Source: Wolfiporia cocos
Lineage: Eukaryota; Basidiomycota; Agaricomycetes; Polyporales; Phaeolaceae
Length of the DNA: 64,000 nucleotides
Reading direction: 5' to 3'
Assembly (NCBI GenBank): GCA_029448655.1
Contig: JACCLO010000003.1
Coordinates: 2,356,001 to 2,420,000 of the forward strand
The notes beneath the pieces are model-generated. The model saw only the letters and a list, made by a program, of their open reading frames with translations. It searched no databases and was not told the origin of the DNA. Position numbers and translations under genes: made by a program. Shown here in pieces: positions 33,541 through 44,885 of this stretch (the stretch's first letter is position 1; every line of letters begins with the position of its first letter).

Positions 33541-35345
33541 CACATCATGGGGACTGTCTTAATAATATCCAGAAGGCTATGATGGTACACATCCGGATCC
33601 TCCAGTTGCGGCGCTTTGCTCTCGTCGGCCCATTTCTCCTTCTCCTTTGGCGGTCTGACCATGACAGAGCTTTTATTCCATCCATCTGCAGCGGAAAATT
33701 CTGGATCACTGGTTTCTGAGGATTCAATACATTCCCATTGTCATCCAACATTCAGCCCTTTCAAGTCAGACAGCTCAAAATCAGGAGCAAATAGGACATC
33801 GTCTAGAAGGCTCTGTGACTTGCTCCTTGACATGGCACCAGATGAATCAAGATCCCACTTCATGAACCTATACACAGAGGAGTTCAAGAATGGATGAAAC
33901 GGATTGTGTGCATCACGCGCATTTGGGGGACCCACATGTTGCACAGATAATGCAGCACCGTGGTTTGGATTCTGAAGTGCAGGAGAGTCACACAAGTTGC
34001 TCAGTGACAATGCATCTGGGGGAATATGCTTTGGGGTCGCAGAATATTGTTGTAAGATATCAAACCTGTCAGGTTTTGTATCATAGCACGAGGATGGTGA
34101 CACAAACTACTCACTTATACTCTTGAGGGGTTGGTGGTGATGAGATGTTGAGGGAAGTAGCGAGATAGTAGGTGTGCTTAGTCGATGTACAATTTAGCAG
34201 TGGTCAAGAGGTGATTAGTTCTGAGGCGTAAGCTCAGAGGATTACGGTTTATATACATGTATCGGCAACAGTGTAGCTAGGCCTACCCTAAAGCCGAGGG
34301 GTCTGTGCACCAGTGGTAATGCCAGGCGCTCAGTCGGGGTGTGGCGGGGAGCCACGTAACCTTGCCAATATGGGCGGTTACAGAGGACGCATCAGCGTGC
34401 ACCTAACTAGAGGGCCGCATCAGCGTGTGTTAAGGGGAGACACCAATACGGGTGTCAGTAAAGGGAGGGCACTTGGTATAGGCACCAGTTGAGGCCGCGT
34501 CAGCATATGTCTAAGGACGGTAGCTGCCGGGTGAAGTTCCACGGTCATGTGTTGCACTAAAGGCAATGGCCAGGGAGGATTCGGGATGTGCCGTGGTCAT
34601 GTGTCTAGACGTAGGCGTGGGTCAATGGTCACGTGACTGTACAAGGACAGGCACGTGGGTCGAGTGCATGGGTTAGGGTTACTAACTACACGTAAGGTAT
34701 TCGATGTAGATAACGTGGTAGTTAACTACAAGTCAATGCCTAATAACTACGTGTAGCTCCGTAGGAAGGTGGTAAAATTAAGTAAAAATAGGGTATGCCC
34801 TAGGAAATCTGTGACAGATGGACTTGACGAATCTACAGTGCTATTTTTGGGAGTTGTTGAAGTAGAATCCGGGACATTCACATGAGCAGGGGATGTAGGC
34901 GGGGAAATGTCTAGTTGAGTAACCGCTCCAGGCACCTGCAGAGCTACACCCTCCTCAGTTGTGGGCATGCAATCGACTAGATAGGCGGGTCTTCGATGTT
35001 TTCGCCCTGTCCTACTTATAGAGTATACAAAAGTATCATTTGCGGTAGACGAAGACGCTTCTGGCATCTGTGCAAGAGTTAGTTGCGTGTGTAATTAATT
35101 GGTTAACGAACCTCAGATATCTCCTCCTCAAACCTTAGCTCTTCATGCAGTGCTAGTATGCCTCCACCATCCTCGGTTCTTGGCAATTTTCTTTGAGTCG
35201 CATCTTTTTGTCGCATTTGCCACTTTTTGATGGCATCCTTGAGGACTCTACCACTTTTCAGGCAGTTGCCTTAGTGTCTCTCAAGACCATGCTTATTGTA
35301 GAAGTCTTCTCTGCCACAGTCAATGCAATGTAGAGCCATGTATAG
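33541..35345 (-). pseudogene. Plavaka-type transposase N-terminal remnant
   Basis: Read on the minus strand: a C2H2-like finger (CIDCGREDFYNKHGLERH) at about 35340-35285, a basic region, then a serine/proline-rich linker. Next comes NPFHPFLNSSVYRFMKWDLD, then FSAADGW and VMVRPPKEKEKWADES, and it ends near LLDIIKTVP. This order and wording fit the N-terminal part of Plavaka (CACTA-like) transposases common in Agaricomycetes. The catalytic part is not seen toward 33100. A stop follows LNVG at about 33741. A solo LTR (34098-34816) interrupts it; removing the LTR and one GATGG copy restores an uninterrupted frame there. Confidence 0.6.
34098..34816 (-). mobile_element. Solo LTR in the Plavaka remnant, 719 bp
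   Basis: GATGG is duplicated at 34093-34097 and 34817-34821. On the minus strand it starts TGTCACAGATTTCCTAGGGC and ends GTAGTTTGTGTCA. The CCCTAAAG...GTCTGTGCAC box is at 34286-34310, TATATAAA-type sequence near 34250 and the hairpin TCTGAGG-CGTAAG-CTCAGA at 34220-34238. It is related to 16527-17121. Confidence 0.92.
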
Positions 35346-35739
35346 AAAGATAGTCCAGAAAACAAGGTGCATAATTGAGTAAAAGGTTATGGATAGCTGC
35401 AAGCACCGGATGCCACAGATGCATCAAGCACGTGTTTCTTCTTGAGTTGACCACTTTCTCGTGCACATGTACCATGGCTTCACAACTCCCTAACAACTCC
35501 CTCTCATATCCGGTTGCTTTTTCCGTGTTCCAACCTTAACTTGTCACTGAGAGTATCTGACTACAGGAGATAGCACCTGACCGCATCTCGGAATGCCCAA
35601 CAGAATGCTAACTGACCAGAACACCCAACAGAAGAAGCTACCAAGGCTTCCTCACATGCATCTACATGTTCCTCATCTAGATGCCTTGGCTAGACTACTG
35701 TCTTGCACATCTCTACCTTTCTAAGTGCATATGAGAAAG

Positions 35740-36740
35740 GTGAGTACTTAGCTTAACGTCATCGAGCCTTCCTTTGGTCTTGGTTGTGTACTGTACATGC
35801 TCCTGATGCATTAGGTGAGTATTACTGTGACCACTTCTACCTTTCTATGTGCATGTGAGAAAGGTGAGTGCTTAACTTAACATCATCAAGCCTTCCTTCG
35901 GTTTCGGTCGTATACTGTACACGCTCCTGGTGCAGTAGGTTAGTGTTACTGCATGTGTCTCTACCTCCTAAGCATAGACATGAATGGTGAGTTCTTATTC
36001 CAACATCATTGAGCCTTCCTTCAGTCTCAGTTGTATACTATCCTTGAGGCATTGACGGCCAATTTGGACTTTGTAGCAATGGTGATAATTATCCACAAGT
36101 CATCTCATCTGTACACCCACACACTGTGCTCACAATAGGTCGATCATCTCTCGGAATGCCTAGTGGGGTGCCAAGCGGAAGAAGATGCAAAGACTAATAG
36201 AACACCCAATAAATGAAGACGTGAACACAAAAATTTGCAATTGCAGATCTCACACACCTATCTGTGCCTTACCCGGACCGTCAAGCCAGACTAATTCCTT
36301 GCACACATCTACATGTTCCTCGTCAAGAACATTCAACTAGGCTACTTACTCGCACAGCTCTATCTCTTTTTGCGCAAGGTGAGTACATTACCCAACGTCA
36401 TCAAGCCTTCCCTCAGTCTCAGTCATATACTGTACATGCTTCTGGTGCAGCAGGTGAGCATTTCCATGTGCATCTCTACTCTTCTAATCGAATATGAGGA
36501 AGGTAAGTACTTAATTAACTCGATGTCATTGAGCCTTCCTTCAGTCTCGGTTGTATACTGTATACGCTTCTGGTGCAGTATGTAAGTAATACTGTGTGCA
36601 TCTCTACTCTTCTAATCGAATATAATGAAGTGAGTACTTAGCTTAACGTCAGTGAGCTTTCCTTCTGTCTTGGTTGTATACTGTACACGCTTCTAGTGTG
36701 GTAGGTAAGCATTACTATGCGCATTCCTAAGCACATGAGT
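35740..36740 (+). repeat. Tandem repeat of about 124 bp, six units
   Basis: Units start with GTGAGT or GTAAGT at 35740, 35864, 35987, 36379, 36503 and 36630. Each contains TTAACGTCATCGAGCCTTCC, then TTGTATACTGTACACGCT, then GGTGCAGTAGGTGAG. Units 3 and 4 are separated by about 270 bp of other DNA. Every unit carries a consensus 5' splice site and a CAG followed by a second GTGAG or GTAAG. The region 35346-35739 before it has no gene. Confidence 0.8.
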
Positions 36741-36839
36741 AAGGACTTAGCTTATAATACATCACAAACATCCCAAATCTGGATTAATAAATTACATATT
36801 TCTCGCTCATTGCCTAGCTATTCTATATAAAACATATGG

Positions 36840-37873
36840 CAAAGCAGATGACATGCACTGTATTGCAATGTGGGGAGGTATGAAAGTCAGAAGTCAAAGT
36901 GGCCGAGGTCAATGACCATTTATGGAAGTCAAGAACCTGATCACGGTGGTGTCAACTCCATAATAAGTAATACGGTGCTTATAGGTACACTGGTCCAACT
37001 TCACATTTTTTCCCTCATCTTTCCACCCACTTCGCAATGTCCTTGGACATGTCTCACAGTGACTTCAGGCTATCCTCAGAGACTACCTACTCCAGTGACA
37101 TTATCTTTGCTCTCGACGTAATTTCTGCGTGCACTACCAATCTCATAAAAGAGTTGCAGCACTACACTCCCCCCGCTGACTCGTGTGCCTTGGTGCAACT
37201 ATTTCCTTTTATTGCCCCGTTGCCTATAAAATGCTTGGACTTTCTCTTTCAATTGCTCATAGGGCAACTTGGCTCTCTTCAGTATTACTAAGCGACTTTC
37301 ATAATGCCAATGTCAAATACCCACACAATCAGCATACCCCATGGGAGGCTGCCCGCACTACTACTGCAGTCCTCTTCCAAGCATTAGGAAATGTAAGATG
37401 CAGCCTCGACAAGGATGGCCAAGGAACGATGGAGGATGAGACAATGATATTGCAGGGCTTCTGCTTACAGTGAGTCTTAATGCATAGTGCCCAGCTCGGC
37501 CCATTTTAAGCTGAATATATGTGCATATAGTGACCTTCCCCCTGACCCGAAGAAAATACCAACCGCATTCCCCAACAAGTAAAATCACTCGGGCATGTGA
37601 TACACCTGTTAGGGGGTGTTTTCTCGATCTCATCGTCGATTTTCAGCGGCCTCCCGTTCCACCTCCCAGCAATGTGGCCATCTCTAGCCAGTCTGCTCTG
37701 GATGAAAACACTACTCTCATAGAGGATGCCTCTGGAGGACATCAAACGTTTAGCAAATGTGACACATGCTACAACCTAAGACACACACCTGGGGGAAGGG
37801 GGCTCGCACAAAGACGCCTTTCTGGTCCAGGACATCTAAGGCTGAAGAGGCCAAGACAAGTCTGAGGTTCACT
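36840..37873 (+). CDS. Unrecognised ORF cluster, possibly one spliced gene
   Basis: Overlapping plus-strand ORFs at 37037-37291, 37183-37473 and 37521-37865 could be exons. The middle one reads NANVKYPHNQHTPWEAARTT, and the last begins with a stretch containing PPVPPPSNVAISSQ. I see no known domain. Frame overlap of the first two ORFs argues that one is spurious. Confidence 0.25.
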
Positions 37874-37981
37874 CAAGACTGCCGGCCGATTATATAGACT
37901 CTACTATTTGTACATGTTAGGGGGCATGGGCTTTAAGGCCATCAATGCTGGTATACGATTGGTCTAGCTATGGGGCTGGTA

Positions 37982-37993
37982 TGGTATCAGAGC
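37982..37993 (+). other. Copia-type primer-binding site remnant
   Basis: TGGTATCAGAGC is the classical complement of the initiator tRNA-Met 3' end used as primer by Copia elements. An LTR 3' end should lie just upstream. TGTTAGGGGGCATGGG at about 37915 could be a fragment, but no clear CA end or partner LTR was found. From 38000 to 39240 the DNA is G/T-biased with no supportable gene. Confidence 0.45.
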
Positions 37994-39757
37994 ACAGGAG
38001 CATATGCGATGTGAGTCCATGGTGACGTAGCAGATCAGGCCTGGATTGGTGGTCCTCATCAATTGGGGGTTCGCTGGTAATGGCAGGGTTCTAGGTCCAT
38101 GATCGGGGTTCTAGCGGTCCAGATTCCCAAGGAATTGGTACTGAGGAGTGGCTGTTGCCAGGAATGTGGACTGGCCAGTACAGGCTGTGCATGACGTAGG
38201 GTGATTGAGCATGATTGGCTATGATCAGTAATGTTGGGTCCTATGACTCCTAGGGTTCTCAGTCATACAGGGGCTACCCAAGGTCGGTGTTCCTCGTAGA
38301 CTAGGGTGGCTGGAGTTTAAGGCCTTTGGTGGGCCATGGTCTGTATTGTACATAGTCCATGCTGGTAATGGTGTGTAGTCCATGGTCTGTAGTGATTGTG
38401 TAGCCTGTAATGGCTGTGCTTCATGGAGATGGGAGGTGTGGGGTTTGGTTGGCTGGGTGGATGTGGTCCTAGCCGGGAGTCTATTGGCCGTGGTGCATTC
38501 AGACGAGGTGGTACGTGTATGAGGTATGGTCCAGATAGCAGGGGCTTGGTTAGATTAGGTGCTACTGGGCTCATTGTACTTCATCAGGGTCTCATGACTC
38601 CTGTTGGCTTTGTACTGGACTGGACGTGTGGGTTGGGACTAGGGTTCTTAGGTATGGCTGGTGATGCTGGTAGCTAGTGCCCAGGCTGGTTCATGTATAA
38701 GGCTTTGTTCTAGCTTAGGCATCGGATCTTCCAGCTTTGGGGGTGCTCTAGATGACTGGAGAAAAGGTACTGCACCTAGGGGCTTGAAATTGGCGTGTAA
38801 CAAAATGCAAGAGAAATACCACAGATGATGGGGACAGCACACATGCCGATACTAAGCATGTCCACTGCAACATCTGATTCATCACATAAATCACATCGTT
38901 TCTTATTTTTGCAAGTACACCCTGCTGTTTCTGTTGTTGCTTTCGTTCAGTATTATTGTATGCTACCATCATTAGTGTCCACTCCTGTTGCTGCTATCAT
39001 CTCTCAATGTATGTCTTGCTATGCAGAGTGTAAAGTCCATTGTTGTATGATAGAAATTCCGCCTCCCCTCATTAAATTGAGATTCGTTTTTCCCGTCCCT
39101 CTTGTACTGTTGCAGTTAGGATCGTATGTGAGAAGTGAGCTAGGCTCAATTGTAAAAGTCTAAGGGTGAGCTTCAGAAGTAGGGCATGCACAGATGAATG
39201 GACAGTGCGCATACTCAATAAAATCGATGGCGATATAAAGACGCACTGTGAGAAATGGACGAGACTCAATTACTCAAGCTCAGGAGTATATCAGCATGAT
39301 GGTGTTATGTTCCCCACTAGTTGGACGGCTTACATTGTATTCAAAGTGATCATTTGATCTTCCACATTATAATTATTTTGTCAACATCATAATTGAGAAA
39401 TGGATGAGACTCAATTACTCGAGCTCTAAGGCGAACTAGCGCAGCGGTGATATGTTCCTGACCATTTAGAGTGCTCACATAATAATCAAAGTAATCATTT
39501 GATTAACATTGCATTTGAGAAATTTATGAGACTCAATTACTCAAGCTCAGGGGTGTCCTAGTGCAAGGGTAGAATGTCAACTGACCATGCATAATGATCA
39601 AAGCAATCATGTAATTCATACCGTATTAGAGAAATGGACGAGACTCAATTGCTCAAGCTCAGGGTTGATTTATTCTCACTCTACAAGAAGCACAAGATAA
39701 GCAACAGTGCAGGGCCACTCCCTCAACTTCTCGTGCCTTCCTAGACAGCATGAATTA

Positions 39758-41359
39758 CAGTGACTTACAAAACTGTTGACAAGATTGCTTGACTTACATT
39801 GTTGCAGTCATATCTTGAGCTACACTGCATGGATTCTCATGAATAATATCTTGTTAGAAAGCCATACATTCAAAGTGTTCTTTGATATTACAACAATAAT
39901 ATTCTGTCCCATCAAAATCAAGAATAACAATTTTCTTTAAAGGCCACCAAAATCAACAGTTTTGTAACATGCATTCCAGACCATGAAAATCCAATATTTT
40001 TAGTACTTGGTGTATCTTCCCTTGGCTTTCAACACTGCATCTACCCTCTCTGGCATACTTTGGATCAGGTTCTGACATACAGACATGTCAATAGCCTCCC
40101 ACTCCTTCTCCACCCTCTCCCATAGCTGGGTGATCCCATTGGGTGGTTCCTCACAATCTGCAAGTTTTCTTTTGAGGTGGCTCCATAGATGTTCTATGGG
40201 ATTAAGGTCTGGAGACTGAGCAGGCCACACCATAGTCTTGATACCATGCTCTTGGAGCCATTCCTGTGCCTTCTTGCTAGTGTGCTTGGGGTCATTGTCC
40301 TGCTGAAATACCATCTCCTCCACAGTTTTCCCCCAATGCCCCAAGCTATTCTGAAGCTCATCCTTCAGAATGCTTATATAGAGGTTTAAATCCATCTTGC
40401 CATCAATCCTGCAGGCAAACCCTACTCCCTCCTAGCTCATACAGCCTCACATCATCAATGATCCACCACCACACTTGAGGGTACCCTGAACCAGCCTGTC
40501 ACTAAGTCCTTCTCCAGGCTTCTTCCGTGCCCATTGCCTCCCATCTGACCCCAAATAATTAATTTTGGTCTCATCAGACCATATAACCTGCTTCCAGTCA
40601 TCCAGAGTCCAATGCTGGTGGGCTAGAGCAAAGTCCATTCTTGCAGACTTATGACGTGCAGTAAGCTTGGGCCTTTTCCGCTTCACCACAGCCTTCATCC
40701 CAGCTTTCTTTAGTGCTCTGTGCACAGTCTGTGCATTGACTGTCTTTCCTGTAACATCTGATAGGGCCCTAGCCACTGCAGGAGCAGTGCTTGCCTTGTC
40801 AGTTCCAATAAGACGGGTGGCATAGCAGAGGCTGGTAATGGTAAGAATAGAAGGATGACCTCCTTTAGCCTTGGGAAGTCCAGAGCAATGCTGTGCATGC
40901 ATTGTTAAATAGTGAACACCAGTCTCCTTCCCAATCTGACGACAAGATTTGCCCTGATTCAGCAAAAAGAGGATGTGTTGTGTGGTATCAGCAGAAATGG
41001 GCTGGTGCATGATGGTGGTTAGGAGCAAGTGAGTGTTTGTGCTTGTTTATGAGTCTATGAGTCTTTTATATCATCACATGACTAATATTCTCACACTACA
41101 TAGCCTAAAAAATGAAATAATGAAAGATTTCCATAAGCAGAGCTGTCAGTTACAAAACTGTTGACAAGAGTGACCTCTAAAGAAAATGGCATATCTCTCT
41201 GAAAACATCATGAAATATTAGAGTAGAGACCCCATTTTGAAGCATAGATGTATGGCTTTGAAATACCGTTACATTTATTATATTTTATACAGAATAGCTT
41301 GAGATATAACCAAAGCAATGTGAATTAAGCAATCTCATCAACGGTTTTGTAAGTCACTG
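39758..41359 (-). mobile_element. Tc1/mariner element with 211-bp inverted ends
   Basis: The ends start CAGTGACTTACAAAAC on both sides and are flanked by TA at 39756-39757 and 41360-41361, the Tc1 target. Each inverted terminal region is 211 bp (39758-39968 and 41149-41359). A second copy of the terminal motif closes the inner end of each in opposite orientation (ACAGTTTTGTAAC at about 39956 and its complement at 41149). This recalls the IR/DR arrangement of some Tc1 elements, but with the inner motif inverted. The transposase inside has two nonsense codons. Confidence 0.93.
40000..41010 (-). pseudogene. Tc1-family transposase with two stop codons
   Basis: From ATG at 41010 the frame runs 336 codons to the stop at 40000, the normal Tc1 length. 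The N-terminal helix-turn-helix region includes GKSCRQIGKETGVHYLT. Catalytic residues are in IWSDETKIN (first D), VFQQDNDPKHTS (second D) and SPDLNPIEHLW (E), with 34 residues between the last two, so DD34E. The frame is broken only by TGA at 40449-40447 and TAG at 40434-40432, 12 bases apart, between the first and second catalytic Asp. There is no frameshift. The element lost activity recently or is close to a working relative. Confidence 0.92.
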
Positions 41360-42756
41360 TATCATCAAATCAATCATGTAATCGAGACACGGTACCAGAG
41401 AAATGGACGAGACTCAATTACTCAAGCGTGAGCGTGCATTGACCAAATGTGTAACCCTAACTACTATTGAAACTCAGATAAACCCCAAACCTTCATCTGG
41501 GTGGCTGAAGTGGCTGAAGCAGATTTTGACATCATTCAACTTGTGCAGCCCACAGCTATGGCAACACATTGTCCAAAATTCTGAAACTCCAGTCACATAC
41601 AGTGTAGGATCCACTGTATACTTCAGAGCTGTGATCATGATTATATCGTTGCTCTTTGGTGAGTGGTGTAGGAAAATATCGAGAAAGTCAGTGCCGAAAC
41701 AGACATGCAGTCGTAGAACATGTGCTATGTGAGATCTGTATGGCTACATAGTGTAGAAATATACACATATTATCTCAATACAATGAAGAAGATCATACTA
41801 TCATAGCGCCCGCCCGATTATGCTTGTTAACATTATGTGCCTATTCAAAGATTGGTATGTTTTTGACACCACCCGATGGAATGCCCCACCACTCACTGAG
41901 AGTCAATCCTTAAATCATGAAAATATTCTGGTATATAGTCTATATGACGTAGTATATTGTGCAATGGCAAAAGATACAGATAATATGGATTGGACTCTCT
42001 ACCACTTTGCAACCTTGGAGACACTGTGACATCATAGTGCGCAGTATTTATAGTGGTAGATGCACTATGTTACACATTCATATTCTCAGGTCTATATTTC
42101 TCTACTGATCTGTATACTTTATAGACATTATCTTGACCACATATCTCATATAATTGATTGACAGTAACATGTCTATGACATTTAGCTGCCATGTGGAACA
42201 CTCACAGACTTCAATATCAAGGAGAGACCTTGCATTGCTTCAATAGTAACTTGCTCAAGAGCTCTAGCAATTTAGAGTCATAAAATGCTAAGGACTAAGC
42301 TCAGAATCAAGTGGGAGGTCAGAGGCACCATAGGAGGAACCAGCCACCAACATATCAGGCACATCAGGACACATCGCATCACAGATGTCAGATGTGACGT
42401 CACCTGGTCACATCTTCAGATTCGTGCCTCGCTCTGCAGGAAGCACAAGATCAGGACCAGCACAGGGCCACTTCCTCAACTTCTTGCGCATTCATAGATA
42501 GCACAAATTATTATCAAAGCAATCATGCAGTTGAGACCATATCTGAGAAACGGATGAGACTCAATTGCTCAAGCTCAGAGTTAATTTATTCTTGCTCTGC
42601 AGGAAGCACAAGATCAGGGCCAGTACAGGGCCACTTCCTCAACTCCTCATGCCTTCTACAGTTCAGCAGACTCTATGCTGTTATTACATTTGCAAAAGTA
42701 GAGCTTGATTTATGCTGAAGTGTGGAGAGAGCATGTGAGTGCATTACGCATTTAAA

Positions 42757-44571
42757 ATGGAGCACGCATCAGCTTCCACAACTCAATCTCATTCCTTCAT
42801 CTCCGTAGTCTTCTTCACTGATAGGCAAGCCTCAACTATATCAAATATGCCTTGCGTATCTGGATCCTTAGCTTCTTGTGCCAAGGGAGCCACCACTCGT
42901 GTGCAACATTCCCAATCTACACCAGTTTCCCATCCAGGCCCACAGCCAGACTATAAAGGTGTGCAAACAATGCATGAGGAGGATGATCAGCTGGCAGCAA
43001 AGCGTGCTCACATGGAATCGACTGGTGCTTCTCAGCAGCGCTGCTCCTCTGGCGAGGAAGTTGCTTCTGGTGCAGCAACAGCAGGCAGGGCCTCCAATGC
43101 GAGACACATGCGAGACGAATCTTCAGATGAAGAGGATGAAGCAAGCAATCAAGAAAATGAAGATCAAGAAAATCAAAAAAATCAAGGGAATCAAGAAGAT
43201 CCAGAGGAGAGAGAAGTGGACAAGGATAAAGAAGACGAAGACCCGGTACTCAAGCTGCCGGGAACTAAGAAGGAATTTAAAGACCTGATCAACTGCATGC
43301 AGTACAAGGATGCGAAGTCTGTCATCCCTGCAAATAAGTAAGTCGCTAGTTTTGTGGCATATATGTGTCTTTCTGATACTGCATTGCCAGCCGGCATCTC
43401 GTATCATATGCGGAGGCAGGCCGATGGGTCATGCGCACCATTGATACCTTCATGGACGTCAAGCTTTCCCTGGAGATTGGGATGATGCTCGATGGAGTCC
43501 TGGAAGCCAAATGGTGCATGTCCGAGTTCAAGCATCTGTGCGTTTTTCTTGATTAATGCTCTGTGGTACCTGCATATATGCGCCCATATAGTGCGCATAT
43601 ATGCAGGGATCACGCTTTTTTCACTGTCTGATAGCGCACAGCTCTAATGATGAGATACAATGCCAACTCGATGACTATCACAAGCTCATCCGAGCTTGTC
43701 CTTGCCTGCGTGTGCAAATCGCTTACTTTGGGAGGTATCCCAAAACCACCATACAGCTGGCGAAATTTATGCATACATATACTTGAGATCTCATCTTCTG
43801 ACTGTATGTTTTGGTTAGCTCACGTCGAAGGCACGCAACGCATGCAATGATGATGTTGCGAAGCTCAAATGACTTGCTCCCTCGTATCTTCCTGACCCTG
43901 ACATCCCCAAAATTGACCATAACGTTGACAAGAAGAAACGCGGATTCCATCACCCTGCCACAGGTCGTCTCCTTGTGCCACACAAGTGGCGAGATGACTT
44001 TGACAAAGACCCTGCTGAGGAAGTCGCGCTTGTTACTTGATTTACATTCTAATGGTATTGCACAGATTTTGTCGAGCAGCACTTGAAGGCAAGGTTGAGA
44101 TTACTGTGGACCACTTCCTCTCGCTCTGCTATCCCAAGGATGAATTTGTAAGGGACCGTCCTGACATCAATCTACTCCTGTCGCCTATTTTGGCTGTGGT
44201 ATGTGTGTGGTTTCTCAGAGATACTCTGCTGACATCTTCAGTAGAATTACCGCTGCTTACTCAGAGGACCAAAGGCTGGTTTTGGTGAGTATATGCCTGG
44301 CACCAGGCCTGGGTGCCCTTCAATATCCAAGTATTACAAGATGAAGGAGGTGGGGGAGGGAACAATTGCATATACTGCCTGCCTCGTACATTCCGATCTC
44401 GATTCTCATGCAATGCTAATAATTTTTTGAGGCATGCTTTGCATATAGCACACAGGAAACGTGGACCAAAGCCAAGGACAACTTTGACATTCAAGAATTT
44501 TACAAAACCATCATCAAGTTGTTCACCAACAAAAAGTGGGGGAAAAGATGATTGCTTGGTGGAACAAGTAA
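42757..44571 (+). pseudogene. DUF6698-like gene, multi-exon, decayed
   Basis: Exon 1 (42757-43337) codes a charged N-terminus (EDDQLAAKRAHMES, then acidic and NQ-rich). A 53-bp intron (43338-43390) joins in frame to exon 2 (43391-43537: YAEAGRWVMRTIDTFMDVKL), and a 104-bp intron to 43642 (SNDEIQCQLDDYHKLIRACP). Further on come NDDVAKLK, a TGA where an Arg is likely, KKKRGFHHPATGRLLVPHKW, VEITVDHFLSL and finally DIQEFYKTIIKLF ... IAWWNK. The GF-H-TGRLL and WWN blocks match my recollection of the DUF6698 family, which is expanded in Agaricomycetes and of unknown function. Frame changes near 44040 and 44220 may be introns or damage. Confidence 0.5.
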
Positions 44572-44819
44572 GTGGACTGGATCCTTAGGATACTTGTCTC
44601 ACAACAAGCCTAGGGAAATCTGGGGGAGACAAGTCAAGGTTGTTGCACCCAACGGGAAGAGGATTTGAAGACTCGAGGGGACATCTGCATTGGATCTCAT
44701 CTTCACTGGCTTTGCCACTGACAAAGCAACGGACAGAGTCACTGGGAGTGCTAGCTTAGAGCAAGGCACCCTCACTTCTGCCAATATATCGTCTTTGCCG
44801 GGCTCCCCATCCTTGCCAA

Positions 44820-44885
44820 ACCACTTGTCCTTGGTGGAGCCCTCATCCTCAGCTGAGCCCTCATCCTTGGCTGAGCCCTCGTCCT
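44820..44885 (+). repeat. 18-bp tandem repeat cut by an LTR
   Basis: Units of the type GAGCCCTCATCCTTGGCT repeat three to four times to 44885. They resume after the LTR as CAGTGGACCCCTCATCCTC. The plus frame reads AEPSSLAEPSSL and the minus frame KDEGSAEDEGS. Confidence 0.7.

Larger units (their letters stand above)
39244..42660 (+). repeat. Direct repeats GAGACTCAATTACTCAAGCTC
   Basis: The core GAGAAATGGACGAGACTCAA followed by TTACTCAAGCTCAGG recurs near 39250, 39400, 39520, 39635, 41400 and 42550, each followed by a similar but diverging stretch and an ATCAAAG-AATCATTTGAT block. A second shared block (GGAAGCACAAGATCAGG ... GGGCCACTTCCTCAACT) follows at about 39690, 42440 and 42605. This is a degenerate satellite-like array with 110-150-bp spacing, split by the Tc1 insertion. 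The rest of 41700-42400 shows no gene. Confidence 0.7.

Noticed and set aside
39244..42660. Possible CRISPR-like array because of regularly spaced repeats
   Set aside because: The repeats are degenerate, the spacing is variable, the spacers resemble each other and the genome is eukaryotic.
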